A stretch of DNA of 64,000 nucleotides from Microlunatus capsulatus. GTDB lineage: Bacteria; Actinomycetota; Actinomycetes; Propionibacteriales; Propionibacteriaceae. The stretch spans positions 1,736,001 to 1,800,000 of the forward strand of contig NZ_JAGIOB010000001.1 of assembly GCF_017876495.1 (NCBI RefSeq), given 5' to 3'. The number at the start of each line of letters is the position of its first letter. The stretch's first letter is position 1. This document shows positions 23,850-31,569 of the stretch, in pieces. Both the position numbers and the translations under genes were made by a program. Below the pieces are notes generated by a model. It saw nothing but the letters and a program-made list of their open reading frames with translations, did not search any database and was not told where the DNA came from.

Positions 23850-24890
23850 TCAGTGCGTGCTGGTCGCGTCCCGCACCTCGCCGACGAGCTCCTCGATGAT
23901 GTCCTCGAGGAAGAGCACGCCCGTCGTCGCGCCGCCGGCGTCGACGCAGCGGGCCAGGTGCGCGCCCGTGGTCCGCAGGGCCGCCAGCGCGTCCTCGAGG
24001 TCGGCGTCGTGCGGGACGGTGGCCAGCCGGCGGATCCGGCCGGCGGGCACCGGCCGGGTGAAGACCTGGTCGCCGCTGAGGTCCAGCACGTCCTTGAGGT
24101 GGAGGTAGCCGACCATCCCCCCGGGGCCGCCGACCAGGTAGCGGGAGTAGCCGTGCTCGGCCACCCGGGACTGGACGTCGGCCGGGGTGCAGCCGGGCGG
24201 CAGCACGACCAGCGCGGCGACCGGCACCTCGACGTCGGCGACCTTCTTGGCCGTGAACTCGAAGGCCGCGCTGAGCGCGCCGGTCGAGTCCTCCAGGGTC
24301 CCCTCGCGGGTGGACTGGGCGACGATGTTGGCCACCTCGTCGAGGGTGTAGGTGCTGGTGGCCTCGTCCTTGGGCTCGACGCCGAACAGCCGGACGACGG
24401 CGTTCGCCACGGCGTTCAGCGACCAGATCACCGGCCGGAAGACCCGCGAGAAGAGCACCAGCGGCGGGGCCAGCAGCAGCGCGGCGCGGTCGGGGACCGA
24501 GAACGACAGGTTCTTGGGCACCATCTCGCCGAGCACCACGTGCAGGAAGGTGACCAGGGCGAGGGCCACGACGAAGGCGACCACCGAGATCGCCGTCGCC
24601 GACAGCGGCGTCAGCCCCAGCGGGACCTCCAGCAGGTGGTGGATCGCCGGCTCGGAGACGTTGAGGATCAGCAGCGAGCAGATCGTGATGCCGAGCTGGC
24701 TGGTGGCCAGCATCAGCGTCGCGTGCTCCATCGCCCACAGCGTGGTGCGCGCCGCCCGGCTGCCCGCCTCGGCGCGGGGCTCGACGGAGGACCGGCGGGC
24801 GGAGATGACGGCGAACTCGGCGCCGACGAAGAACGCGTTGGCGGCCAGCAGGACGACCAGCCAGACGAGCCCGGGCACGTACTCACCCAT
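23850..24890 (-). CDS. CNNM-domain membrane protein with CBS pair (hemolysin/CorC family, short paralogue)
   Basis: A 346-aa protein: an N-terminal CNNM (DUF21) transmembrane domain (about residues 1-190, with NAFFVGAEFAVISARRSSVE and VVLGEMVPKNLSFS), then a CBS-pair region (about 200-335) containing FLEDIIEELVGEV. It lacks the C-terminal CorC_HlyC domain present in its upstream neighbour. ATG 24890 overlaps the neighbour's stop by 8 nt, so the two are coupled and may form a heteromer. CNNM/CorC proteins are linked to Mg2+ or Co2+ efflux and homeostasis. Confidence 0.9.
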   Translation of the reverse strand: MGEYVPGLVWLVVLLAANAFFVGAEFAVISARRSSVEPRAEAGSRAARTTLWAMEHATLMLATSQLGITICSLLILNVSEPAIHHLLEVPLGLTPLSATAISVVAFVVALALVTFLHVVLGEMVPKNLSFSVPDRAALLLAPPLVLFSRVFRPVIWSLNAVANAVVRLFGVEPKDEATSTYTLDEVANIVAQSTREGTLEDSTGALSAAFEFTAKKVADVEVPVAALVVLPPGCTPADVQSRVAEHGYSRYLVGGPGGMVGYLHLKDVLDLSGDQVFTRPVPAGRIRRLATVPHDADLEDALAALRTTGAHLARCVDAGGATTGVLFLEDIIEELVGEVRDATSTH

Positions 24891-26295
24891 GACGGGCCTC
24901 CTCGTCGGAGCCGACCGCGGTGGCGCCGGCACGGGCGCGGCGCCCGTCGGCGGGGTCCCCGTCCTCGTCGGCCTCGTCCGGGTCGTCCGCCGGGGCGGGG
25001 GTGGGGGTGGGGGTGAAGCTCAGCCGGTCGACCCGGGCCCCGTCGACCCGCTCGACGCGGAGCGTGCCGGCGTCCAGCGCCACCTCGTCGCCCTCGGCGG
25101 GCAGCCGGTCCAGCTCGTCGGTGACGAAGCCGCCGACCGTCTCGTACTCGCGGTCGTCGGGCACCCGGATGCCGGTGTCCTCCAGCAGCTCGTCGGGGCG
25201 CAGGCCCGCGTCGAAGGTGACGACGTCGCCGTCGCGCTCCAGCGTCGCGCGGCGTCGGTCGTGCTCGTCCTCCAGCTCGCCGACGAGCTCCTCCACCAGG
25301 TCCTCCAGGGTCACCAGGCCGGCGGTGCCGCCGTACTCGTCGGCCACGATCGCCATCTGCAGGCCGCCGCGGCGCAGCACGCCCAGCAGGGTGTCGACGT
25401 TCATCGACTCCGGCACCCGGACCGGCTCCACGGCCAGCGTCGCCGCGGCGACCCGGGTCCGCTCGTGCACGGGCACCGCGAAGGCCTGCTTGACGTGCAC
25501 CACGCCGACGACGTCGTCCGCGTCGACCCCCACCACCGGGAAGCGGGACATCCCGCTGCGCCGGGAGAGCTGCACGATCTCCTCGGCGGTGTCGGCCCGG
25601 CCGACCTTGGTCATCCGGACCCGCGGCGTCATCACCTCCGACGCGGTGCGGTCGGCGAAGCGCAGCGTGCGGCCGAGCAGCGTGGCGTGGTCGGCGTCCA
25701 GCAGCCCCTCGGTGGCGGAGCGGCGGACCAGCGAGCTCAGCTCCTCGGCCGAGCGGGCGCCCGAGAGCTCCTCCTTCGGCTCCACGCCGAGCGCGCGGAC
25801 CAGGGCGTTGGCCGTGCCGTTGAAGAGCATGATCAGCGGCCGGAAGACGGCGGTGAACAGCGTCTGGAACGGCAGCACCAGCCGGGCGGTGCGCAGCGGC
25901 AGGGCCAGCGCGAAGTTCTTGGGCACCAGCTCCCCCACCACCATGGAGAACAGGGTGGCCAGCACCAGGCCGACGACGGTGCCCACCACGGGCACGGCCC
26001 CGGCCGGCAGCCCGAGCCCGGTCAGCGGGCCCTCCAGCAGCCGGCTGACCGCGGGCTCGAAGGTGAAGCCGGTCAGCAGCGTGGTCAGCGTGATGCCCAG
26101 CTGGGCGCCGGACAGGTGCGTCGAGGTGATGCGCAGGGCGTTGATGGTGGTGGCCAGGCCGGCCTCGCCGTCGCGCTCGCGGGCCTCCAGCTCGAAGCGG
26201 TCGAGGTTGACGAGCGCGAACTCGGAGGCGACGAACAGCCCCGTGCCCACGGTCAGGACCAGGCCGACGGCGACCATCAGCCAGTCGAGCAGCAT
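24883..26295 (-). CDS. CNNM/CBS/CorC-domain protein (hemolysin family, full length)
   Basis: A 470-aa protein: CNNM transmembrane domain (SEFALVNLDRFELEARERDGEAG and MVVGELVPKNFALALP), two CBS domains (VMTPRVRMTKV ... GMSRFPVVGVDADDVVGVVHVKQA; IVADEYGGTAGLVTLEDLVEELVGEL) and a C-terminal CorC_HlyC domain (FDAGLRPDELLEDTGI ... YETVGGFVTDELDRLP). A Thr/Pro and then acidic tail ends it. Transcribed with the shorter paralogue downstream. Probable divalent cation transport or sensing. Confidence 0.92.
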   Translation of the reverse strand: MLLDWLMVAVGLVLTVGTGLFVASEFALVNLDRFELEARERDGEAGLATTINALRITSTHLSGAQLGITLTTLLTGFTFEPAVSRLLEGPLTGLGLPAGAVPVVGTVVGLVLATLFSMVVGELVPKNFALALPLRTARLVLPFQTLFTAVFRPLIMLFNGTANALVRALGVEPKEELSGARSAEELSSLVRRSATEGLLDADHATLLGRTLRFADRTASEVMTPRVRMTKVGRADTAEEIVQLSRRSGMSRFPVVGVDADDVVGVVHVKQAFAVPVHERTRVAAATLAVEPVRVPESMNVDTLLGVLRRGGLQMAIVADEYGGTAGLVTLEDLVEELVGELEDEHDRRRATLERDGDVVTFDAGLRPDELLEDTGIRVPDDREYETVGGFVTDELDRLPAEGDEVALDAGTLRVERVDGARVDRLSFTPTPTPAPADDPDEADEDGDPADGRRARAGATAVGSDEEARHG

Positions 26296-26320
26296 GCGGG
26301 GCCTCTCCAGGGGTGGGGCG

Positions 26321-27124
26321 TCAGCCTAGCGAGTCCTCCGCGAGCCCCCGGTACGCGGCGCTGGGCACCTGGGTGGCCAGCTTGCCGCCGCTGACGTCGA
26401 CCAGGGTGCCGGTGATGTAGCCGGCGAGGTCGCTGGCCAGGAAGCAGAGCAGGTTGGCCACGTCCTGGGCCTGGCCCCAGCGGCGCAGGCTCAGCGTGTC
26501 CAGCTTGGCCGACTGCTCGTCGGCCGGCAGGTCGGCGAAGCCGTTCATCGCCGTCGGGATCATCCCGGGCGCGTAGGAGTTGGCGGTGATGCCCCAGGGC
26601 CCCAGCTCGCCGGCGATGGTGCGGGTGAACTGGACGACGGCGGCCTTCGACGCGGCGTAGGCCGAGGAGCCGATGCTGGGCACGATCGCCGCGAAGGAGG
26701 CCGCGTTGAGGATCCGGCCGGAGCGCTGGGCCTTCATCACCGGGGCGACGGCGCGGCAGGTGGTGAAGGTGCCGCGGACGTTGACCTCGAAGCAGCGGTC
26801 CCAGGCGGCGGCGTCCAGCTCCTCCAGCCTGCCCTCGACGTTGATGCCCGCGTTGTTGACCAGCACGTCGACCCGGCCGAAGCGGGCGACGGCGTCGTCG
26901 ACCACCCGCTGCACGGCGTCGCCGTCGCGGACGTCGGCCGTCGCGGGCAGCACCGTCGCGCCCTCGGCCTCGAGCCCGGCGACCACCTCCTCGACCTCGG
27001 CGGGCACCAGGTCGAGCGCCACCACCCGGGCGCCGTCGCGGGCGAAGGTCTCGGCGATGGTGCGGCCGATCCCCCGGCCGGCGCCGGTGACGAGGACGAC
27101 GCGGTCCTGCAGGTCGATGAGCAC
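26321..27124 (-). CDS. SDR-family NAD(P)-dependent oxidoreductase
   Basis: A 267-aa classical short-chain dehydrogenase. Cofactor motif VTGAGRGIGRTIAE, NNAGI (LVNNAGINVEG), catalytic Ser in NAASFAAIVPSIGSS, and Tyr-x3-Lys as YAASKAAVVQF. The Asp in VALDLVP at the end of beta2 suggests NAD rather than NADP. The C-terminal GYITGTLVDVSGG is standard. GTG 27124 start after a weak site. It lies opposite to another SDR gene with 123 bp between starts. Substrate unknown; sugar or polyol dehydrogenases look similar. Confidence 0.88.
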   Translation of the reverse strand: MLIDLQDRVVLVTGAGRGIGRTIAETFARDGARVVALDLVPAEVEEVVAGLEAEGATVLPATADVRDGDAVQRVVDDAVARFGRVDVLVNNAGINVEGRLEELDAAAWDRCFEVNVRGTFTTCRAVAPVMKAQRSGRILNAASFAAIVPSIGSSAYAASKAAVVQFTRTIAGELGPWGITANSYAPGMIPTAMNGFADLPADEQSAKLDTLSLRRWGQAQDVANLLCFLASDLAGYITGTLVDVSGGKLATQVPSAAYRGLAEDSLG

Positions 27125-27247
27125 GTGGGGACTCCTGGGGACGGGCCGGCGGGGCCGGCGGCGGTGGCGACGGGGCGGTGCGGGAGAGTGGTCCGCACCC
27201 TAGTCCTGCGCCGGTCGGCCGCCGCGGGCAGCGTCGAGAGGACCTCC

Positions 27248-28024
27248 GTGAGCACTGCTCCCACCCCCTCCGGGAACGGCGAGGGCGCCGTCCGCACCGT
27301 CTGGGTGACCGGCGCCGGCAGCGGCGTCGGCCGCGCCGTCGCGGTCTCGGCCGCCCGCGCCGGGGCCCGGGTCGTGCTGACCGGCCGCCGCCCCGACGCC
27401 CTGGCCGCGACGGCCGCCCTGGTCCGCGACGTCGGCGGGCAGGCCCTGGAGCTGCCGGCCGACACCAGCCGCGAGGACCAGCTGCAGGCGGCCTGGGAGA
27501 CCCTGGGCTCGACCTGGGGCGCCCCCACCGACCTCGTGCTGTCCGCCGGGCTCAACCACCCGCGGCGGTACTGGCGCGACCAGACGATGGCCGACTTCCG
27601 GGCGATCGTCGACACCAACCTCACCGCCGCCGCGATGGCGGTCGACCTCGCCCTGCCGGGCCTGCGCGCGGCCGGCGGCGGCGTCGTCGTCTTCGTGTCC
27701 TCGGTCTCGGGCTGGCAGTTCTCCCCGGACGCCGGGGTCGCCTACAGCGCCAGCAAGACCGCGGTCGGCTCGCTGGCCGCGCACCTCAACGCGCAGGAGA
27801 ACCGGAACGGGGTCCGCGCCTGCAGCGTCTGCCCCGGCGACATCGACAGCGACTTCCTGAGCCTGCGGCCGGTCGTGCCCGGGGAGGGCGACCGGGTGGC
27901 CATGCTGAGCCCGGAGGACGTGGCGCGCACCGTCCAGTTCGTCCTGGACAGCCCGCCGCACGTCTGCGTCGCCGAGCTCGTCGTCACCCCGACCAAGAAG
28001 GACCCGGCCACCGCCGGTCGCTAG
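27248..28024 (+). CDS. SDR-family oxidoreductase
   Basis: A 258-aa short-chain dehydrogenase. VTGAGSGVGRAVAV for cofactor, GR (TGRRPDAL) after beta2 suggesting NADP, atypical LSAGLNHP in place of NNAG, catalytic Ser in VFVSSVSGWQFS and YSASKTAVGSL. GTG 27248 is chosen for its GAGAGGACC site and position just before the Rossmann fold; a longer frame exists but lacks a ribosome site. TAGTCC at 27201-27206 may be its -10. Substrate unknown. Confidence 0.85.
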   Translation: MSTAPTPSGNGEGAVRTVWVTGAGSGVGRAVAVSAARAGARVVLTGRRPDALAATAALVRDVGGQALELPADTSREDQLQAAWETLGSTWGAPTDLVLSAGLNHPRRYWRDQTMADFRAIVDTNLTAAAMAVDLALPGLRAAGGGVVVFVSSVSGWQFSPDAGVAYSASKTAVGSLAAHLNAQENRNGVRACSVCPGDIDSDFLSLRPVVPGEGDRVAMLSPEDVARTVQFVLDSPPHVCVAELVVTPTKKDPATAGR

Positions 28025-28086
28025 GCGGGCCGCGGGCGCACCGGGCGCTGTGGTGACCGGGGTCCGTCCCGGCCTAGGGTGACCGC

Positions 28087-28113
28087 GTGACGGCGACGGC
28101 GGGGCGGGCGTAG
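28087..28113 (+). CDS. Leaderless 8-aa upstream ORF before phospholipase D gene
   Basis: GTG at 28087 sits exactly 6 nt after a consensus TAGGGT -10 (28075-28080). It reads VTATAGRA then TAG, which ends 2 nt before the GTG start of the phospholipase D gene. Because the next gene has no Shine-Dalgarno-like sequence, this mini-ORF may feed ribosomes to it. Confidence 0.45.
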   Translation: MTATAGRA

Positions 28114-28115
28114 CG

Positions 28116-29720
28116 GTGGCGCTGGACCCCGCGGACTGGCTGCTCAGCCAGGAGGAGCGCGGCAACCCGCGCACCACGCTGGACGACGCCCACCCCGACG
28201 ACACCGCCTGGTCCACGGGGAACCAGGTCCGCCCGCTCGTGCACGGCGCCACCTACTTCGCCGAGCTGGCGGAGAAGATCGCCGCCACCGGCCCCGGCGA
28301 CCTCGTCTACTTCACCGACTGGCGCGGTGACGCCGACGAGCGGCTGACCGGGGAGGCGGGCAGCGAGGTCGAGACCCTGCTCTCGGCCGCCGACCGACGC
28401 GGCGTCGACGTCCGCGGCCTGGTCTGGCGCTCGCACTGGGACGCCCTCTCCTTCTCCGGCGCCGAGAACCGCACCCTGGGCGAGCGGCTGCAGGCCAACG
28501 GCGCCGAGGTGCTGCTGGACATGCGGGTGCGGACGGGCGGCTCGCACCACCAGAAGCTGCTGGTCATCCGGTACGCCGCCCGCCCGGCCGACGACGTCGC
28601 CTACGTCGGCGGCATCGACCTCTGCCACTCCCGGCGCGACGACGCCGGGCACGCCGGCGACCCGCAGCCGCAGCGGATGGCGGCCGTCTACGGGCCGACG
28701 CCCGCCTGGCACGACGCCCAGGCCGCGATCAGCGGACCCGGCGTGCACGACGTCGAGACGGTGTTCCGCGAGCGCTGGCTGGACCCGACACCCCTCAGCC
28801 GGCACCCGCTGCAGCGGCTGCGGGACCGGCTCTCCGGCGACGACACCAGCCCCGACCCGCTGCCCGCGCAGGCCCCGCCGCCGCCCCCGGTGCCCGGCGG
28901 CACCCACGTCCTGCAGCTGCTGCGCACCTACCCGGACCTGCGGCACGGGCGCGACCACCCGTTCGCCCGGGGTGGTGAGCGCAGCGTCGCCCGCGGCTAC
29001 AGCAAGGCGCTGGCCCGGACCGACGAGCTGGTCTACGTCGAGGACCAGTACCTGTGGTCGCAGGAGGTGGCGCAGGCGTTCGCCGACGCCCTGCGCCGCA
29101 GCCCGCGGCTGCACGTCGTCGCCGTGCTCCCCCAGCGCCCCGACCAGTCCTCCCCGCTCTCCCGGGTCCCCCAGGACCTCGGCCGCCAGGCGGCGGTCCG
29201 GCTGATGGAGGAGGCGGGCGGGGACCGGGTCTCCTTCTACGGGCTGGAGAACCACGCCGGGACCCCGGTCTACGTGCACGCCAAGATCTGCGTGATGGAC
29301 GACTGCTGGGCCACCATCGGCTCGGACAACTTCAACCGCCGCTCCTGGACCCACGACTCCGAGCTGTCCGCGGTCGTCGTCGACACCGAGGGCGGCGACC
29401 ACTCGGCCTACGCCCGCCGGCTGCGGCTCACCCTGGCCGCCGAGCACCTCGACCGGGCGGTGGACGACGCCCCGGTCGAGCAGGTGATGGCCGACTGCGT
29501 CAGCGCCGAGGGCATGGCCACCGCCTTCGCGACCTCCGCGGCCCGGCTGCAGGCCTGGCACGACGGCGGGGAGGCCGGTCCCCGACCGCCCGGCCGGCTC
29601 GTCCCGCTGCACGTCCCCCGGGTCGGCCGGCTGACCCGGGCGTGGGCCTGGCCGCTCTACCGGGCGGTGCACGACCCCGACGGCCGGCCCCGCGCCCTGC
29701 GCCGCAGCGGCGGGTTCTGA
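28116..29720 (+). CDS. Phospholipase D family protein
   Basis: A 534-aa PLD-superfamily protein with two catalytic repeats. The second motif is canonical HxKx4D (VHAKICVMDD followed by GSDNFNRRSW). The first is GSHHQKLLVIR, in which the usual Asp is Arg. There is no signal peptide, so it is probably cytoplasmic or exported by another route. The linker between repeats includes a Pro-rich stretch (about residues 245-265). Start GTG 28116 immediately follows the mini-ORF. Likely hydrolyses or transphosphatidylates phospholipids; cardiolipin synthase activity is possible. Confidence 0.88.
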   Translation: MALDPADWLLSQEERGNPRTTLDDAHPDDTAWSTGNQVRPLVHGATYFAELAEKIAATGPGDLVYFTDWRGDADERLTGEAGSEVETLLSAADRRGVDVRGLVWRSHWDALSFSGAENRTLGERLQANGAEVLLDMRVRTGGSHHQKLLVIRYAARPADDVAYVGGIDLCHSRRDDAGHAGDPQPQRMAAVYGPTPAWHDAQAAISGPGVHDVETVFRERWLDPTPLSRHPLQRLRDRLSGDDTSPDPLPAQAPPPPPVPGGTHVLQLLRTYPDLRHGRDHPFARGGERSVARGYSKALARTDELVYVEDQYLWSQEVAQAFADALRRSPRLHVVAVLPQRPDQSSPLSRVPQDLGRQAAVRLMEEAGGDRVSFYGLENHAGTPVYVHAKICVMDDCWATIGSDNFNRRSWTHDSELSAVVVDTEGGDHSAYARRLRLTLAAEHLDRAVDDAPVEQVMADCVSAEGMATAFATSAARLQAWHDGGEAGPRPPGRLVPLHVPRVGRLTRAWAWPLYRAVHDPDGRPRALRRSGGF

Positions 29721-29778
29721 CCCTGGTCCGCGGGCGGTCGGCGGCCCTACGCTGAGGCCACCGTCCGGAAGGAGTCCC

Positions 29779-30183
29779 GTGGCCCTCCGCCTGCTCACCG
29801 GGGCGCTCGTCGCCGCGCTGGTCACCGCCGTGATGTTCGCGCTCAAGGCCGCCACGATCGCCCGCGGGGCGGACCCCTTCGACGACCCTCGGGTCAACGC
29901 CTTCTTCTTCGCAGGCCTGGTCGCCCTGCTCGTCACCGCCGCGCTGACCGGCGCGGCCCTCGCCCGCCGGCCCGGACGCCGCGGCCGGCTGGTCGCCGCC
30001 GGCCTCGGGCTCGTCGTCGGGGCGCTCGGCGGCGCCCTGGTCGCGCTGGCGGCCGGCGCGCTGCTCCCGGCCGGCGGCTCGTGGGTGTGGGGCGAGGTCA
30101 ACCTCTGGGTCATCGCGCTGCTCGCCCTGGCCGCCGTGCTGGTCCTCCGCGCCCGGGCGGGCCGTCCGGAGCGGACGACCTGA
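29779..30183 (+). CDS. Small integral membrane protein of unknown function
   Basis: A 134-aa protein with four predicted helices (about residues 3-24, 42-62, 72-95 and 106-124). Conserved-looking polar bits are DPFDDPRVNAFFFAG and GGSWVWGEVNLW. GTG 29779 follows a GGAAGGAG site; TACGCT (29748-29753) is a likely -10 with a leader of about 19 nt. I do not recognise the family. Confidence 0.7.
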   Translation: MALRLLTGALVAALVTAVMFALKAATIARGADPFDDPRVNAFFFAGLVALLVTAALTGAALARRPGRRGRLVAAGLGLVVGALGGALVALAAGALLPAGGSWVWGEVNLWVIALLALAAVLVLRARAGRPERTT

Positions 30184-30190
30184 CCACCCC

Positions 30191-30229
30191 TGCATAAGCG
30201 TTGACTTATGCAGCGTGTGCTGCTGCACT
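30191..30229 (+). promoter_or_regulatory. ArsR-gene promoter with overlapping palindromic operator
   Basis: TGCATAAG (30191-30198) and CTTATGCA (30205-30212) form a perfect inverted repeat around cgttga. The -35 TTGACT (30201-30206) lies in its centre, followed by a 17-nt spacer and the -10 TGCACT (30224-30229), 6 nt before the GTG of the ArsR gene. Binding of the repressor would block polymerase directly. Confidence 0.75.
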
Positions 30230-30235
30230 GGTCCC

Positions 30236-30568
30236 GTGCACGCGCTCGACGTCCTCGGCGACCCCGTCCGGCGACGCCTGCTCGAGCTGCTGCGCGACGG
30301 CGAGCAGGCGGCCGGGGAGCTCGGCGGGCGGGTGGGCGAGGAGTTCGGGATCTCCCAGCCGGCCGTCTCCCAGCACCTCCGGGTGCTGCGGGAGGCGGGC
30401 CTGGCCCGCGTCCGCGCGGTCGGGAACCGCCGGCTCTACGTCCTGGAGCCGGCCCCCCTGCAGGAGGTCGACGCGTGGCTGGAGCCCTACCGGGCGCACT
30501 GGGCGCACCGCCTGGACGCCCTCGACACCGAGATCCGGCGAGGACGCCGGGACAGGAGCACCCCGTGA
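30236..30568 (+). CDS. ArsR-family winged-helix repressor
   Basis: A 110-aa winged helix protein (DPVRRRLLELLRDGEQAAGELGGRVGEEFGISQPAVSQHLRVLREAGLARVRAVGNRRLYVLEPAPLQEVDAWLEPYR). This subgroup usually regulates the adjoining SRPBCC gene. No metal-binding cysteines are present, so it is not an arsenic sensor. The GTG start is leaderless (TGCACT 6 nt upstream) and the promoter carries a palindrome, indicating autorepression. Its stop overlaps the next gene's GTG. Confidence 0.9.
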   Translation: MHALDVLGDPVRRRLLELLRDGEQAAGELGGRVGEEFGISQPAVSQHLRVLREAGLARVRAVGNRRLYVLEPAPLQEVDAWLEPYRAHWAHRLDALDTEIRRGRRDRSTP

Positions 30569-31092
30569 ACCAGACCCGCACCACCCCGGCCACCGGCCAC
30601 CCGCTCGGCCGCCTCGGCGCCGTCGTCCGCGAGGGCGGCGCGGTGCTGCTGCGCTTCGAGCGGCTCTACGACGCCCCGGCCGCCGACGTCTGGTCGGCCC
30701 TCACCGACCCCGGGCGGACGGCGCGCTGGATCGGCTCCTGGACCGGGGACCCGGCCAGCGGGTCGGTGCTGCTGTCGATGACGGCCGAGGAGGGCGCCCC
30801 GGGCGAGCGCGTCCAGGTGGACCGCTGCGAGCCCCCGACCCGCCTCGACGTGACGATGGGCACCGCCGACGGGCCCTGGCCCCTCACCGTGCGGCTCACC
30901 GAGGAGGCGGGCCGAACCCGGCTGCTGTTCACCCACCGGCTGGCCGAGCCGTACGACGCGAGCGCCGTCGGCCCGGGCTGGCACTACTACCTGGACCGCC
31001 TGGACGCGGCGCTCGAGGGCACGCCCGTGCCCGACGACTTCACCGCCTACCACCCGGCGCTCGCGGAGTCCTACCCCGTGCCCGCGGCCTGA
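30565..31092 (+). CDS. SRPBCC (AHSA1/START-like) domain protein
   Basis: A 175-aa SRPBCC-fold protein: LRFERLYDAPAADVWSALTDPGRTARWIGSWTGDP ... YLDRLDAALEGT is the AHSA1 activator-of-Hsp90-like family pattern. The GTG start overlaps the ArsR gene stop and is preceded by ACAGGAG. The ArsR-SRPBCC pair is a common actinobacterial toxin-antitoxin-like or stress module; the ligand is unknown. Confidence 0.9.
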   Translation: MNQTRTTPATGHPLGRLGAVVREGGAVLLRFERLYDAPAADVWSALTDPGRTARWIGSWTGDPASGSVLLSMTAEEGAPGERVQVDRCEPPTRLDVTMGTADGPWPLTVRLTEEAGRTRLLFTHRLAEPYDASAVGPGWHYYLDRLDAALEGTPVPDDFTAYHPALAESYPVPAA

Positions 31093-31106
31093 CCGCGGGG
31101 ACCGGC

Positions 31107-31499
31107 TCAGGCCTTGACGGCCATCACCGGGCGGTGGACGGTGAGCAGGATCCGGCTGGCGGCGCTGCCGAGGATGAGCTTGCCCACCGGCGTCCGGCGG
31201 CGCAGCCCGATGACCACGAGCTCGGCGTCGACCTCGTCGGCGATCCGGTCGAGGTCCTCGGCGACGTCCTGGCCGTCGCTGGCCTGGCGGAGCTCCGCCT
31301 CGACGTCCAGGGCGTCCAGCTCGGCCAGCAGCGCGGCGACGGCGCCGTCCTGCAGGTAGCGCTCGTCCACCAGGGCGTCCCCGCGGGTGGTGTTCACCAC
31401 CACCAGCCGGGTCCCACGGAAGCGGGCCTCCTCCACGCCCTTGGCCAGGGCCGCGCGGCCCTCCGGGCTGGGCACGTAGCCCACGACGACGGCACTCAT
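31107..31499 (-). CDS. Universal stress protein (UspA family)
   Basis: A 130-aa Usp. It begins SAVVVGYVPSPEGRAAL and ends with the nucleotide-loop region ELVVIGLRRRTPVGKLILGSAASRILLTVHRPVMAVK, with the glycine pattern of ATP-binding Usps. A strong GGAGGAGG site precedes ATG 31499. It lies just downstream of tctA (70 bp) and may be part of the tct transcript. Confidence 0.9.
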   Translation of the reverse strand: MSAVVVGYVPSPEGRAALAKGVEEARFRGTRLVVVNTTRGDALVDERYLQDGAVAALLAELDALDVEAELRQASDGQDVAEDLDRIADEVDAELVVIGLRRRTPVGKLILGSAASRILLTVHRPVMAVKA

Positions 31500-31569
31500 C
31501 CCCCGACCTCCTCCTGTCCCCGCACCGCAGGACCTCGTGCGCTCACCGCAGGACCTCCTCCCGACCCCG

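Noticed and set aside
30236-30568. Arsenic-sensing ArsR
   Set aside because: No Cys metal site and the partner is an SRPBCC protein, not an arsenic resistance gene.
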